From Pseudomonadota bacterium (GTDB lineage: Bacteria > Pseudomonadota > Gammaproteobacteria > Steroidobacterales > Steroidobacteraceae): DNA of 64,000 nt. Shown here one piece after another: positions 26,482 through 36,753 of the stretch. The position numbers were made by a program, and so were the translations under genes. The notes under the pieces are model-generated. The model was given only the letters and a program-made list of their open reading frames with translations, was not told the origin of the DNA and made no database searches. Position 1 is the stretch's first letter, and each line of letters starts with the position of its first letter. The stretch is from NCBI GenBank assembly GCA_021838635.1, contig JAKCDC010000004.1, positions 62,001-126,000 of the forward strand, given 5' to 3'.

Positions 26482-27117
26482 TCAAGTTCTGCTGGCGGCC
26501 GCTCGGGCGGCCAGCGCTTCGATCCGCGCCCAGTCGCGTCCGGCGAGGGCATTGGCCGGCGAGAGCCACGATCCGCCGGCGCACAATACGTTGCCGAGCT
26601 GCAGGAAGGTGCCGACCGTCTCCTGCGTGATGCCGCCGGTGGGACAGAAACGCGCCTGGGGAAACGGTCCGGCGAAGGACTTGAGCATGGCGGTGCCGCC
26701 GGCCGGTACGGCCGGGAAAAATTTGAAGCAGTGGTAGCCGTGAGCGAGTCCGAGCATCAGCTCCGAGGCGCTCGCCACCGCCGGCAGATACGGGATCGGA
26801 GCATGCACGCCCGCTTCGAGCAGCGCCGGGGTCGCGCCCGGGGAAATCGCGAACGTGGCGCCCGCGTTGGCGGCGGCGCGCAGGTCCTCGACCGACAGGA
26901 CGGTGCCGGCGCCGACGGCGATCTCCGGCACCGCATGCGCGATCGCCTCAATGGCTGCGAGCGCCGCCGGTGTGCGCAGCGTCACTTCGATGACGCGCAG
27001 ACCGCCACTCACCAGGGCGCGCGCCAGGTCCGGGGCGATGGCCGGCTCATCGATCACCACGACGGGCATGACCGGGGAGAGTTTCAGGATCCGTTCGATG
27101 TCGGCTGAGGAGGGCAT
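26482..27117 (-). CDS. eda: 2-dehydro-3-deoxy-6-phosphogluconate aldolase (KDPG/KHG aldolase)
   Basis: 211 residues of the class I aldolase of the Entner-Doudoroff pathway, which splits KDPG into pyruvate and glyceraldehyde-3-phosphate. The Schiff-base lysine is in YHCFKFFPA, the catalytic Glu in RVIEVTLRT, and the phosphate-binding segments are FCPTGGI and CAGGSWL. The ATG at 27117 starts directly at the typical N-terminus (SADIERILKLSPVMPVVVID); an upstream start at 27168 adds non-conserved residues. No edd, zwf or glucokinase gene is in the window. It is downstream of the LD-carboxypeptidase gene on the same strand with a 78-bp gap. Confidence 0.94.
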   Translation of the reverse strand: MPSSADIERILKLSPVMPVVVIDEPAIAPDLARALVSGGLRVIEVTLRTPAALAAIEAIAHAVPEIAVGAGTVLSVEDLRAAANAGATFAISPGATPALLEAGVHAPIPYLPAVASASELMLGLAHGYHCFKFFPAVPAGGTAMLKSFAGPFPQARFCPTGGITQETVGTFLQLGNVLCAGGSWLSPANALAGRDWARIEALAARAAASRT

Positions 27118-27195
27118 GGCTTCGGCTCGGTGAGTGGAAATCGAGGCGCTATCCTGCAGCAATCGCACCGAATGCGATAGGGCGCGCCGGGCAGA

Positions 27196-28104
27196 TCAGC
27201 CCGTGGCGCGGTGAAGAAATGTCAGCGTGCGCGCCGTCGCATCGAGCCGTACGCGCACCCCGAGCGGCACCGGCTCGTTGCGCTCGCCGTGGCCGATCGG
27301 AAACCCGGCGGCGCACGGCAGTCCGGTCTCGGCGGCCAGATCGCTTAACACCTGGGCACTGGTGTAGTCGGCATCGCGGGGTTCGCAGCCGGTGAAGGCG
27401 CCGAGCGCGATGCCGCGCACCTGGCGGAACACCCCGGCCAGCGCCAGGTGGGTCCACATCCGATCCAGACGGTAGGGCTGCTCGCCGACGTCCTCCAGCA
27501 GCAGGACCGCGCCCTCCAGCGAAGGCAGGTACGGGGTGCCGAGCAGCCGTGAGAGAACCGCGAGCGTCCCGCCCAGCAGGGGTCCTTCGGCCGCGCCGGG
27601 CACGTACGTGTCGGTGGCTAGAAGCGGCGCGGCCGGCGCGTCCTCCTCCAGCAGGGCAAATAGCCGCTCGTGCGTGCGCGGGTCGAGTGTGCCGAGCTGG
27701 GTGAGCACCGGCCCGTGCACACTGATCCGTCCATTGCGCTGCAGCCAGGCGTGCAGCGCGGTGATGTCCGAGAAGCCCACGAGCGGCTTTGGCGTCGAGG
27801 GGAGGCCCTGGAGTGCCGGCAGCAGTCGCATCGCGCCGTAGCCGCCGCGCGCACAGAACACCGCCTCGATGTCCGGATCGGCCAGCGCCGCGGTCAGCTG
27901 CGCGAGCCGTTGCGCATCGGTGCCGGCCAGATAGCGCTGCCGGGCGAACAGCTCCGGGGCGAGGCGTAGCGAATAGCGCCGCTCGAGTACGGCGAGGCCC
28001 GCCTCGAGGGCGGCGCGCTCGAAGGGGCCGGCCGGCGCCACCACGGCCACCCGTGCGCCGCGGTGCAGCGGCAGAAAACCCTGATATCCGGGCCGATTGC
28101 TCAT
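27196..28104 (-). CDS. ldcA: LD-carboxypeptidase (murein tetrapeptide carboxypeptidase, S66 family)
   Basis: 302 residues. LdcA removes the terminal D-Ala from cytoplasmic muropeptide tetrapeptides during cell-wall recycling. The N-terminal nucleophile region is KPLVGFSDITALH with Ser112, preceded by FCARGGYGAMRLLP, both hallmark S66 segments. The catalytic Glu lies in VLLLEDVGEQPYRLDRMW and the His near the C-terminus in FPIGHGERNEPVPLG. No signal peptide is present, consistent with a cytoplasmic enzyme. The ATG at 28104 fits the family start. Confidence 0.92.
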   Translation of the reverse strand: MSNRPGYQGFLPLHRGARVAVVAPAGPFERAALEAGLAVLERRYSLRLAPELFARQRYLAGTDAQRLAQLTAALADPDIEAVFCARGGYGAMRLLPALQGLPSTPKPLVGFSDITALHAWLQRNGRISVHGPVLTQLGTLDPRTHERLFALLEEDAPAAPLLATDTYVPGAAEGPLLGGTLAVLSRLLGTPYLPSLEGAVLLLEDVGEQPYRLDRMWTHLALAGVFRQVRGIALGAFTGCEPRDADYTSAQVLSDLAAETGLPCAAGFPIGHGERNEPVPLGVRVRLDATARTLTFLHRATG

Positions 28105-28236
28105 GAGGTGGCATTGTCCGTCACGGTCCGGGCCGATACCAGCCGGCTTTTTCTCACCGGGTGCTCACACCCTGCGCGCTACCGTGAGCCCTCTGGGGAG
28201 TGATCCTTGGGATGGCGCAATTGAGGAGTCGCGGAT

Positions 28237-28332
28237 ATGGCGGACCTGGAATTCATTCTGCTGATCGCAGTGCTCTATGCACTGACGCACGCGATCGTCT
28301 GGGCGATCGGGCGGCTGGGAGAGGCGCCATGA
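28237..28332 (+). CDS. 31-residue membrane peptide at the head of the kdp operon
   Basis: An ATG at 28237 with GAGGAG 8 bases upstream opens a 31-codon frame whose TGA overlaps the kdpF ATG in the classic ATGA arrangement. The peptide has an acidic start (MADLEF), one hydrophobic helix (ILLIAVLYALTHAIVWAIG) and a short polar tail. The excellent ribosome-binding site and coupling to kdpF argue for translation. KdpF itself is a 29-residue peptide bound to KdpA, so a second peptide in the complex is plausible. I recall small frames in this position in some other bacteria but cannot check that here. Confidence 0.6.
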   Translation: MADLEFILLIAVLYALTHAIVWAIGRLGEAP

Positions 28333-28418
28333 ACACGCTGTACCTGATCAGCGGCCTGCTTGCCCTGGCGCTCACCGGCTATCTGCTCTACGCGCTGTTC
28401 AAGCCGGAGAAATTCTGA
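28329..28418 (+). CDS. kdpF: KdpF, small stabilising subunit of the K+-transporting ATPase
   Basis: A 29-residue single-helix peptide (start MNTLYLISGLLALALTGYLL, end ALFKPEKF) with the typical KdpF length and its C-terminal KPEKF/RPERF-like motif. It stabilises the KdpFABC complex. Its ATG overlaps the stop of the 31-residue peptide, and its stop shares the A of the kdpA ATG (TGATG), showing tight translational coupling. Confidence 0.92.
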   Translation: MNTLYLISGLLALALTGYLLYALFKPEKF

Positions 28419-30199
28419 TGACTGCCCAGTCCTGGGGGCTGCTCGCCCTCTTGCTTGCCGTGACGTTGCTCGCCGTGAAGCCGCTCGGCCTGTACATGGC
28501 GCGCGTCATGGAGGGGGAGCCCGTTCCCGGACTCGGCCTCGGTGCGCGCATCGAGTCGTGGCTGTATCGGCTCTGCGGGGTCGATCCGGCCGCGCAGATG
28601 GGCTGGAAGCACTACGCGCTGGCGCTGCTGGTGTTCAACGTCCTCGGGGTGCTGCTGCTCTATGCGATGCAGCGCCTGCAGGGCTGGTTGCCGCTGAACC
28701 CGCAGCATCTCGGTCCGCCCTCGGCAGACTCCGCGTTTAACACCGCAGTGAGCTTCGTCACCAACACCAACTGGCAGAGCTACACGCCAGAGACCACCAT
28801 GAGCTATCTGACCCAGATGGCCGGACTGGTGGTGCAGAATTTCCTCTCCGCCGCGACCGGCATCGTGGTGGCCGTGGCGCTGATTCGCGGCCTGGCGCGT
28901 CACAGCGCCAAAACCATCGGCAATTTCTGGGTCGACGTGACGCGCGCGACGCTCTACGTGCTGCTGCCGATCGCCACCGTGATCGCGCTCGCCCTGGTCA
29001 GTCAGGGTGTGATTCAGAACCTCAGCCCCAACCAGCACGCGACGCTGCTGCAGCCGGTGACCTATCAGCAGCCGCTCACCGCCGCCGCGGGCGCCCCGCG
29101 GATGCAGACCGTCACAACCGGTACCCAGACGCTGCCGATGGGGCCGGTGGCCTCACAGGAGTCGATCAAGGAACTCGGCACGAACGGTGGCGGATTCTTC
29201 AACGCGAACTCGGCTCATCCGTACGAGAATCCCAACGCGTGGAGCAACCTGCTCGAGATGCTGGCGATCGCGCTGATCCCGGCCGCCCTGACCTACACCT
29301 TCGGCTTCATGGTCGGAGATACCCGCCAGGGCTGGGCGGTGCTGGCGGCGATGATGATCATGTTCGTCGGTCTCTACGCGGTGTGCAATCACAGCGAGCA
29401 GCGGGGCAATCCTGCGTTGAGTGCGCTCGGGGTGAGTCAGCTGCCGAGCTCGCAGCAAAGCGGCGGCAACATGGAAGGCAAGGAGGTGCGCTTCGGCATT
29501 GCCGGCTCGACGCTGTTCAGCACGCTCTCGACCGTCACTTCCACCGGTGCGGTGAACGCGATGCACGACTCCTATATGCCGATCGGCGGCATGGTGCCGC
29601 TGCTTGACATGATGCTTGGCGAGGTCGTGTTCGGTGGAGTCGGCTCAGGACTCTATTCGATGCTGATCTTCGCCATCATCGGGGTGTTCATCGCCGGACT
29701 GATGATCGGGCGAACGCCGGAGTATCTGGGGAAGAAAATCGAGGCGTTCGAGATGAAGATGAGCGCCATTGCGATTCTCGTCATGCCGTTCATTGTTCTC
29801 ACCGGCACGGCGATCGCGGTCAGCGTCGCGGCCGGCCGGGCGGGCGTCGCCAATCCGGGGCCGCACGGCTTCTCCGAGATCCTCTACGCGTTCACCTCGG
29901 CCGGCAACAACAACGGCAGCGCCTTTGCTGGTCTCAGCGCCGATACACCGTTTTATAACACTGCGCTTGGCATCGTGATCTGGCTCGGGCGCTTCTGGCC
30001 GATCGTGGCGGTGCTCGCGATCGCCGGTTCACTCGCGGCCAAGAAGCGCATTCCGGTCTCGGCAGGTACCATGCCAACGCATGGGCCGACCTTCATCGCG
30101 TTGCTGATCGGCACGGTGCTGCTGGTCGGTGCACTCACCTTCGTGCCGGCACTGGCGCTCGGACCGATCGCCGAGCACCTGATGCTCTGGAGTCATTGA
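28418..30199 (+). CDS. kdpA: Potassium-transporting ATPase potassium-binding subunit
   Basis: 593 residues, about ten transmembrane helices, the channel-like subunit that selects and conducts K+. The four selectivity-filter-like loops can be seen: [59 protein letters not shown] and [16 protein letters not shown], each with the Thr/Gly-rich signature of the superfamily. Length matches E. coli KdpA (557) with a slight extension. It starts at the TGATG junction with kdpF. The operon is normally induced by low K+ or osmotic stress through KdpDE, whose genes follow. Confidence 0.97.
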   Translation: MTAQSWGLLALLLAVTLLAVKPLGLYMARVMEGEPVPGLGLGARIESWLYRLCGVDPAAQMGWKHYALALLVFNVLGVLLLYAMQRLQGWLPLNPQHLGPPSADSAFNTAVSFVTNTNWQSYTPETTMSYLTQMAGLVVQNFLSAATGIVVAVALIRGLARHSAKTIGNFWVDVTRATLYVLLPIATVIALALVSQGVIQNLSPNQHATLLQPVTYQQPLTAAAGAPRMQTVTTGTQTLPMGPVASQESIKELGTNGGGFFNANSAHPYENPNAWSNLLEMLAIALIPAALTYTFGFMVGDTRQGWAVLAAMMIMFVGLYAVCNHSEQRGNPALSALGVSQLPSSQQSGGNMEGKEVRFGIAGSTLFSTLSTVTSTGAVNAMHDSYMPIGGMVPLLDMMLGEVVFGGVGSGLYSMLIFAIIGVFIAGLMIGRTPEYLGKKIEAFEMKMSAIAILVMPFIVLTGTAIAVSVAAGRAGVANPGPHGFSEILYAFTSAGNNNGSAFAGLSADTPFYNTALGIVIWLGRFWPIVAVLAIAGSLAAKKRIPVSAGTMPTHGPTFIALLIGTVLLVGALTFVPALALGPIAEHLMLWSH

Positions 30200-30200
30200 C

Positions 30201-32264
30201 ATGCGCCGCAAGCTCTCGATGTTTGATCGCTCGCTGCTCGGGCCGGCCGTCCTCGACGCGCTGCGCAAGCTCGATCCGCGCGTGCAATGGCGCAACCCGG
30301 TCATGTTCGTGGTCTACCTCGGCAGCCTGCTCACCACCGCGCTGTGGGCGCGGGCGCTTGCCGGTCACGGCGAGGCGCCCGCGTGGTTCATCTTCAGCGT
30401 GGCGGTGTGGCTGTGGTTCACCGTGCTGTTCGCCAATTTCGCCGAGGCGCTCGCCGAGGGGCGCAGCAAGGCGCAGGCGGCCAGTCTCAAGGGCCTGAAG
30501 CAGGCCGTGCAAGCGAAACGTCTGGCCGATCCGGCCGACCGCACACAGGTGACGGGGGTGCGCGCCGATTCGCTGCGCAAGGGGGATGTTGTGCTGGTCG
30601 AGGCCGGCGATTTCATCCCCGGTGACGGTGAGGTCATCGAGGGCGCCGCCTCGGTCGATGAGAGCGCCATCACGGGGGAGTCCGCGCCGGTGATCCGCGA
30701 ATCGGGCGGGGATTTCTCCTCGGTCACCGGCGGCACCCGCGTGCTGTCCGATTGGATCGTCGTGCGCATCTCGGTCAACCCCGGGGAGACCTTCATCGAT
30801 CGCATGATTGCGATGGTCGAGAGCGCCAAGCGGCAAAAGACGCCCAACGAGATCGCCCTCACCATCCTGCTCGTAGCGCTGACTCTGGTGTTCCTGCTGG
30901 CCACCGCGACGCTGCTGCCATTCTCCCAATACAGCGTCGAGGTGACTCGGCTCGGCAGCCCCGTGACGATCACCGCGCTGATTGCGCTGCTGGTGTGCCT
31001 GATCCCGACCACGATCGGCGGCTTGCTCTCGGCGATCGGTGTGGCGGGCATGAGCCGTATGATGCAGGCGAACGTGATCGCGACCTCCGGTCGCGCGGTG
31101 GAGGCGGCCGGCGACGTCGATGTGCTGCTGCTCGATAAGACCGGCACCATCACCCTGGGCAACCGCCAGGCGGCGGCGTTCATCCCGGCTGCCGGGGTGA
31201 GCGAGGAGGAGCTCGCCGGGGCGGCGCAGCTCGCGTCGCTCGCCGATGAGACGCCCGAAGGGCGCAGCATCGTGGTGCTCGCCAAGCAACGCTTCCAGCT
31301 GCGGGAGCGCGATCTGACCGCATTGCACGGCACGTTCGTGCCGTTCTCGGCCCACACGCGCATGAGTGGGGTCGATATCGGGGATCGCCAGGTGCGCAAA
31401 GGCGCGGTCGATGCGATCCGTAAACATGTCGAGTCTGCCGGCCAGAGCTTCCCCAAGGCGCTGCTCAACACGGTGCAGGAGGTGGCGCGCCGCGGCAGCA
31501 CGCCGCTGCTGGTGAGCGATGGACCGCGCGTGCTCGGGGTGATCGAGCTGAAGGACATCGTCAAGGGCGGCATCAAGGAGCGCTTCGGGGAGCTGCGCCG
31601 GATGGGCATCAAGACGATCATGATCACCGGCGACAATCCACTCACCGCCGCGGCGATCGCCGCGGAGGCCGGAGTCGATGACTTCCTGGCCGAAGCGACC
31701 CCGGAAGCGAAGCTCAATCTCATCCGTGCCCACCAGACCGAAGGCCGCCTGGTGGCGATGACCGGCGATGGCACCAACGATGCACCGGCGCTCGCGCAGG
31801 CGGATGTGGCCGTGGCGATGAACTCCGGTACCCAGGCCGCCAAGGAAGCCGGCAACATGGTCGATCTGGATTCGAACCCGACCAAGCTCATCGAGGTGGT
31901 CGAGACGGGCAAGCAGATGCTGATGACGCGCGGCTCGCTCACGACCTTCAGCATTGCCAACGACATCGCGAAGTACTTCGCCATCATCCCGGCGGCCTTC
32001 GCCACCACGTACCCGCAGCTCAATGCGTTGAACATCATGCATTTGACGAGTCCGTTCTCGGCGATCCTCTCGGCCGTGATCTTCAATGCGCTCATCATCG
32101 TCGTGCTCATTCCGCTCGCCCTGAAGGGCGTTCGCTACCGGCCGCTCGGCGCCGGTACGCTGCTGCGGCGGAATCTGCTCATCTACGGCCTCGGCGGGAT
32201 CATCGTGCCGTTCATTGGCATCAAGCTGATCGACATGGGCTTGACGCTGCTGCATCTGACCTGA
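30201..32264 (+). CDS. kdpB: Potassium-transporting ATPase ATP-binding subunit (P-type, class IA)
   Basis: 687 residues. The catalytic P-type ATPase subunit. The phosphorylation motif is DKTGT ([12 protein letters not shown]). The TGES loop of the actuator domain appears as AITGESAPV; it contains the Ser whose phosphorylation inhibits KdpB in E. coli. The ATP-binding KGA segment is RKGAVDAIR and the hinge motif [12 protein letters not shown]. Helices flanking the membrane part contain [15 protein letters not shown]. The gene starts 1 bp after the kdpA stop, so translation is coupled. All catalytic residues I checked are intact. Confidence 0.98.
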   Translation: MRRKLSMFDRSLLGPAVLDALRKLDPRVQWRNPVMFVVYLGSLLTTALWARALAGHGEAPAWFIFSVAVWLWFTVLFANFAEALAEGRSKAQAASLKGLKQAVQAKRLADPADRTQVTGVRADSLRKGDVVLVEAGDFIPGDGEVIEGAASVDESAITGESAPVIRESGGDFSSVTGGTRVLSDWIVVRISVNPGETFIDRMIAMVESAKRQKTPNEIALTILLVALTLVFLLATATLLPFSQYSVEVTRLGSPVTITALIALLVCLIPTTIGGLLSAIGVAGMSRMMQANVIATSGRAVEAAGDVDVLLLDKTGTITLGNRQAAAFIPAAGVSEEELAGAAQLASLADETPEGRSIVVLAKQRFQLRERDLTALHGTFVPFSAHTRMSGVDIGDRQVRKGAVDAIRKHVESAGQSFPKALLNTVQEVARRGSTPLLVSDGPRVLGVIELKDIVKGGIKERFGELRRMGIKTIMITGDNPLTAAAIAAEAGVDDFLAEATPEAKLNLIRAHQTEGRLVAMTGDGTNDAPALAQADVAVAMNSGTQAAKEAGNMVDLDSNPTKLIEVVETGKQMLMTRGSLTTFSIANDIAKYFAIIPAAFATTYPQLNALNIMHLTSPFSAILSAVIFNALIIVVLIPLALKGVRYRPLGAGTLLRRNLLIYGLGGIIVPFIGIKLIDMGLTLLHLT

Positions 32265-32274
32265 GAGAGACACC

Positions 32275-32847
32275 ATGAAGACGATTCTTCGGCCCGCAGT
32301 CACGCTGCTGCTGGTGATGACGCTGATCACCGGGGTGATCTACCCGTTGGTGGTGACGGGCGTGGCGCAGGTGGCGTTTCCGGCGCAGGCCAACGGCAGT
32401 CTGATCAGGCGCAATGGACAGGTGATCGGCTCGCGGCTGATCGGCCAGCCCTTCAGCGCGCCGCAATATTTCTGGAGCCGGCCCTCGGCGACCAGCCCGC
32501 AGCCGTACAACGGCCTTGCTTCCGGGGGTTCGAACCTCGGACCGACGAACCCGGCGCTGATCGCCGCCGTCAAAGCGCGTATCGCCGCGTTGCATGCCGC
32601 CGATCCGGACAATCGCGCCCTCATTCCGGTCGACCTGGTCACCGCCTCGGCCAGCGGACTCGACCCGGACATCAGCTTGGCGGCGGCGTATTACCAGGCC
32701 GGGCGGGTCGCGCGCGCCCGTCACGTGAGCGTGCGTCAGGTCCGAGCCCTGATCGCTGCGCGCGCGCGCGGTGGAGAACTCGGCGTCCTTGGTACTCCGC
32801 GCATCAACGTGCTGGAACTGAACTTGGCGCTCGACGCCATGAAATAA
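32275..32847 (+). CDS. kdpC: Potassium-transporting ATPase subunit C
   Basis: 190 residues with one N-terminal membrane helix ([20 protein letters not shown]) and a periplasmic domain with the family segments [17 protein letters not shown] and [17 protein letters not shown]. It assists assembly and ATP affinity of KdpFABC. The ATG at 32275 has GAGAG 7 bases upstream. A coincidental tRNA T-arm-like string within it (near 32524-32540) is coding sequence. Confidence 0.96.
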   Translation: MKTILRPAVTLLLVMTLITGVIYPLVVTGVAQVAFPAQANGSLIRRNGQVIGSRLIGQPFSAPQYFWSRPSATSPQPYNGLASGGSNLGPTNPALIAAVKARIAALHAADPDNRALIPVDLVTASASGLDPDISLAAAYYQAGRVARARHVSVRQVRALIAARARGGELGVLGTPRINVLELNLALDAMK

Positions 32848-32854
32848 TGTCGTC

Positions 32855-35563
32855 ATGAACCGTCCGGCGACGCCCGAGCCAAGGCCCGATCCCGAGGAGT
32901 TGCTCGCCCGCGTGCAGGCCGAAGAGGCGCGCGCCGGGCGCGGCAAACTGCGCATCTTCTTCGGCGCCTCTGCCGGCGTCGGCAAGACCTACTCGATGCT
33001 GCAGGCGGCGCGCTCCGAGCAGGCTGCCGGCACCGACGTGGTCGTGGGTTACCTCGAGCCGCACGGGCGTATCGAGACCGAGCGGTTGGCCGAGGGACTC
33101 GAGCGGCTCCCGACGCTTCCGGTCAGCTACCGAGGCATCGTGCGCCAGGAGTTCGATCTCGATGCGGCGCTCGGGCGCCATCCGCAAATCCTGCTGGTCG
33201 ATGAGCTGGCGCACTCGAACCTCCTCGGCGGCGTGCCGCAGCCGCGTCACCCGAAGCGCTGGCAGGACATCGAGGAGCTGCTTGCAGCCGGTGTCACGGT
33301 CTGGACGACGGTTAACGTCCAGCACCTGGAGAGTCTCAACGATCTGATCTATCAGACGACTGGTGTGCGGCAGAACGAGACGCTGCCAGATCACGTGTTT
33401 GACGACGCGACTGCCATTGAACTGATCGACCTGCCGGCCGACGATCTACTGGCGCGGCTGCACGCCGGGAAGGTCTACGTCTCCGATGCCGTCGCGACGG
33501 CTGCCGAGCGGTTCTTCCGCCGCACCAATCTGATGGCGCTGCGCGAGATCGCGTTGCGCCGCGTGGCTGAGCGGGTCGAGGCGGCCGCGCGCGAACTGCA
33601 GCCGGAACGCGGCCGCGGGCGCATTGCCGGTGAGCGCATTCTCGTCGCCGTCGGTCCCGACGAGCAGGCCGAGCAGCTTGTGCGCACCGGCAAGCGCATG
33701 TCCGATGCGCTCGCCGCCGGCTGGAGTGTCGTGTATGTCGAGACTCCGGCGCTGCTGCGACTGTCCGATGCGGAGCGCAATCGGCGCATCGCGGTGCTGC
33801 GCCTGGCGGAGTCGCTGGGCGCGGAGACCGTGACGCTCGACGGACCGTCGGCGGCCGCGGCGCTGTTGGAATATGCCCAGACCCGACGGGCGACCCGGGT
33901 GCTGGTTGGCGCGCCGAAGCGACGCGGCTGGCGCAATTGGATGCGCTCGTCCACCTCGAACCTGCTGGTGAGGCAGGCGCGGGGCTTCGACGTCATCGTG
34001 GTCGCCCCCGCCGGTACCGGCGCGGCGCGGCCCGCGCCCTCGGCGCAGATGGCCGTAGAGGGGGCACCGAGCGGGGTCCCCTGGGAGCGGTACGGCTGGG
34101 CCTGCGGGATCAGTGTGCTGTGCACTGCCTTGGCGTTCGCCATGTACCCGCACTTTGAGCTGTCCAACCTCGCCATGGCGTACCTGCTCGGGGTCACCGT
34201 GGCCGGGTTGCGCCTCGGGCGCGGTCCCTCGGTGCTGACGACCGTACTCAACGTCACTGCGTTCGATTATTTTTTCGTACCGCCGCGCTTCACCATCGCG
34301 GTGTCCGACGCGCAGTACTTCGTGACCTTCGGGGCGATGTTGACGATCGGGCTGGTCATCGCCACCCTGACCGCCAACGTGCGCCAGCAGAACCGCGTGG
34401 CCGGCGCCCGCGAGCGGCGTACGGCAGCGTTGTATGCGATGAGCCGCGAGCTGGCGGTCACGCGCGGCATCCACAACATGGCCAGCGTGGCGGTGCGTCA
34501 CGTTGCGGAGGTGTTCGACTGCCGGGCGGTGGTACTGCTGCCCGATACCGAGGGGAAGCTGCATCGTCCGCGCGAGACGCCGAATCCCGAATCACTGCGG
34601 GGCGCCGATCTGGCCGTCGCGCAGTGGGTGAACGATCACGGCCGGCGCGCCGGACTCGGCTCGGACACCTTGCCAGCGAGTCCCGCGCTGTACGTGCCGC
34701 TCGGGGATGAGCGGCGCCCGACCGGGGTGCTTGGTGTGCTGCCGGGTAATGCCCGGCGTGTGCTGTTGCCCGAGCAGAGTCAGCTGCTTGATACGTTTGC
34801 CGGTCAGATCGGACTTGCCCTCGAGCGGGCCCGCTTCGCCGACGCGGCCCAGGCATCGAGTCTCGCGGCGGAGCGCGAGAGTCTGCGCAATACACTGCTC
34901 GCCTCGATCTCCCACGACCTGCGCACTCCGCTGTCGGTGATGGTGGGCGCGGCGAGTACGCTCACCGAGCGCGGCGAGGCGCTCGATGCGGTGAAGCGCC
35001 GCCAGCTCGCCGCGTCGATTGAATTGAAGGCGCGCGAGATGTCCGAGCTGGTCTCGAACGTGCTTGACCTGATGCGCTTCCAGTCCGGTCAGGTGCCGCT
35101 GCGGCGCGACTGGCAAAGCGTGGAAGATCTGGCCGGCGCGGCCCTGCAGCGCCTCGCGGAGCGCATGCGCGATCATCCGGTGGAGCTGAATATGCCGGCG
35201 GAGCTCGTTCCGGTCTTTGTCGATGCGAGCCTCGTGGTGCAGGTGTTCGTCAATCTCTTCGACAACATCGCCAAATACACCCCGCCCGGAACGCCTGCCG
35301 CGGTGAGCGCGCTGAACGAGGGCGCGTGCGTGCGCGTCGTCGTCGAGGACGAAGGGGCGGGACTGCCGGCGGGCGATCCGCAGCAGTTGTTCGAGAAATT
35401 CCAACGCGGCAGCGGCGAGGGCATCGTGGCTGGGGCTGGCCTCGGGCTGGCGATCTGCCGGGCGATCGTGATCGCGCACGGTGGTGAGATTCTCGCGCGC
35501 CGGCGGGACGGCGGCGGTGCGCGCTTCGAGTTCACGCTGCCGGCACGGGACGGCGACGCATGA
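32855..35563 (+). CDS. kdpD: Osmosensitive K+ channel sensor histidine kinase
   Basis: 902 residues. Domain order: KdpD N-terminal ATP-binding domain with Walker A (GASAGVGKT, residues 37-45) and a downstream LLVDELAHSN; a universal-stress-protein-like domain (about 250-375, with RVLVGAPKR); four close transmembrane helices (DUF4118, about 410-505); a GAF-like region (about 520-650); HisKA with the phospho-accepting His687 (SISHDLRTPLSVMVG); and HATPase (LFDNIAKYTPP, DEGAGLP, GAGLGLAICRAI). It senses low K+ and signals to KdpE, whose gene overlaps its end by 4 bp. It is complete and normal. Confidence 0.97.
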   Translation: MNRPATPEPRPDPEELLARVQAEEARAGRGKLRIFFGASAGVGKTYSMLQAARSEQAAGTDVVVGYLEPHGRIETERLAEGLERLPTLPVSYRGIVRQEFDLDAALGRHPQILLVDELAHSNLLGGVPQPRHPKRWQDIEELLAAGVTVWTTVNVQHLESLNDLIYQTTGVRQNETLPDHVFDDATAIELIDLPADDLLARLHAGKVYVSDAVATAAERFFRRTNLMALREIALRRVAERVEAAARELQPERGRGRIAGERILVAVGPDEQAEQLVRTGKRMSDALAAGWSVVYVETPALLRLSDAERNRRIAVLRLAESLGAETVTLDGPSAAAALLEYAQTRRATRVLVGAPKRRGWRNWMRSSTSNLLVRQARGFDVIVVAPAGTGAARPAPSAQMAVEGAPSGVPWERYGWACGISVLCTALAFAMYPHFELSNLAMAYLLGVTVAGLRLGRGPSVLTTVLNVTAFDYFFVPPRFTIAVSDAQYFVTFGAMLTIGLVIATLTANVRQQNRVAGARERRTAALYAMSRELAVTRGIHNMASVAVRHVAEVFDCRAVVLLPDTEGKLHRPRETPNPESLRGADLAVAQWVNDHGRRAGLGSDTLPASPALYVPLGDERRPTGVLGVLPGNARRVLLPEQSQLLDTFAGQIGLALERARFADAAQASSLAAERESLRNTLLASISHDLRTPLSVMVGAASTLTERGEALDAVKRRQLAASIELKAREMSELVSNVLDLMRFQSGQVPLRRDWQSVEDLAGAALQRLAERMRDHPVELNMPAELVPVFVDASLVVQVFVNLFDNIAKYTPPGTPAAVSALNEGACVRVVVEDEGAGLPAGDPQQLFEKFQRGSGEGIVAGAGLGLAICRAIVIAHGGEILARRRDGGGARFEFTLPARDGDA

Positions 35564-36267
35564 CCGAGGCGATGCATCAGGTGCTCATCGTCGAGGACGA
35601 GCCGGCGATCCGCACCGTCCTCAGGGTGCTGCTCGAGGCCGAGCACTACCGCGTCATCGAGGCCGAGAACGCCATGCGCGCGGAGATCGAGAGTCGCAGC
35701 CACAAGCCGGACCTGTTGCTGCTCGACCTGGGGCTGCCCGATGCGGATGGCGTGGCGATCATCCGCCGAGTGCGCGCCTGGTCGCCGATGCCGATCGTCG
35801 TGCTCTCGGCGCGTACCCAGGAGGAGCAGAAGATCGCCGCGCTCGATGCGGGCGCGGACGATTATGTCACCAAGCCCTTCAGCGCCGCGGAGTTGCTCGC
35901 CCGGGTCCGTGCGGCCCTGCGGCGCAACGTACGCGGCAAGGAACGGACCGGCCCGCTCGGTCTTGGCGACGTCCGCATCGACCTGGAGATGCGCACCGCG
36001 AGCGGCCCGCACGGGCCGATCCACCTCACCCCGCTCGAATATCGGGTGCTCGAGGCCCTGGCGCGCAATCTGGGGGCCATCGTCACCCAGCAGCAGTTGA
36101 TTCGCGAGGTGTGGGGGCCGGAGCGGCTCGGCGATACGCGCGGGCTGCGCGTGTGCATCATGAATCTGCGCGCCAAGGTCGAGACCGATCCGCGCAAGCC
36201 CCGCTACCTGCTCACCGAGGCCGGCCTCGGCTACCGGCTGCTCGCCGAGGACAGCTCGCCGGCGTGA
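35560..36267 (+). CDS. kdpE: KDP operon response regulator
   Basis: 235 residues of an OmpR/PhoB-type regulator: receiver domain with acidic pair in IVEDEPAIR, phosphorylation site Asp56 (LLLLDLGLPDADG) and the conserved Lys in YVTKPFSAAEL; then the C-terminal winged helix (LTPLEYRVLEALARNLGAI, followed by QQQLIREVWGP and YLLTEAGLGYRL). It overlaps kdpD by 4 bp. It would activate the promoter upstream of 28237 when phosphorylated. The gene ends 9 bp from the convergent cheX-like gene. Confidence 0.97.
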   Translation: MTEAMHQVLIVEDEPAIRTVLRVLLEAEHYRVIEAENAMRAEIESRSHKPDLLLLDLGLPDADGVAIIRRVRAWSPMPIVVLSARTQEEQKIAALDAGADDYVTKPFSAAELLARVRAALRRNVRGKERTGPLGLGDVRIDLEMRTASGPHGPIHLTPLEYRVLEALARNLGAIVTQQQLIREVWGPERLGDTRGLRVCIMNLRAKVETDPRKPRYLLTEAGLGYRLLAEDSSPA

Positions 36268-36276
36268 ACCCGCCGC

Positions 36277-36723
36277 TCAGGTGAGGGAGACCACCAGCTT
36301 CGCCGAGTGGCTGCGCCAGTGGATGGGAATGACGAAGGCGCGCGCGCCGGTCGGCTGGCTGATCTGCGGCTTCTCTCCGGCGAAGACGCTTGGCACCGAA
36401 ATCACGAAGTCGTGTCCGAAATCGCGCCGGGCGTTGCCGGAAATGGTGTTGGCGACCTCCCCGACCAGATCGCGCATGCTCTCGTGGCTGAAGTCGCTCT
36501 CTTGCATCTTCATCAGCAGCACTGTCAGCATGGCGCGGGGAGCGGTGAAGTACACCACGCCCTCGCGTTTGCCCGAGACGCTGATCATCCCGGTGTAATC
36601 GTGCATCGCCGGCTCGCCCTCGAGCAGGTATGGCGAGCCGATGCTCGCCGGCTGCTGTGCGGCCACCTCGAAGTATCGGGTGGTGCCGTCGACGAAGGTT
36701 TTCAGTTCCTCTTCCCGCAGCAT
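36277..36723 (-). CDS. CheX family phosphatase
   Basis: 148 residues. CheX-type proteins dephosphorylate CheY-like receivers. The active-site signature of the family, Glu-x-x-Asn, is seen as Glu89 and Asn92 (LVGEVANTISGNARR), and the surrounding fold follows the family (GMISVSGKREGVVYFTAPRA at 45-64 and FVIPIHW near the end). It is the last gene of the minus-strand signalling operon, 30 bp after the CheY-like gene, so it most likely resets that protein. It could also be a pseudo-phosphatase or a targeting module, but both key residues are present. Confidence 0.85.
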   Translation of the reverse strand: MLREEELKTFVDGTTRYFEVAAQQPASIGSPYLLEGEPAMHDYTGMISVSGKREGVVYFTAPRAMLTVLLMKMQESDFSHESMRDLVGEVANTISGNARRDFGHDFVISVPSVFAGEKPQISQPTGARAFVIPIHWRSHSAKLVVSLT

Positions 36724-36753
36724 GTGCGCGCTCTGTGTGCCGGTGGGTCCGCG

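Noticed and set aside
32524-32540. String resembling a tRNA T-arm (GGGGTTCGAACC type)
   Set aside because: It lies inside kdpC coding sequence, and no matching acceptor, D or anticodon arms surround it.
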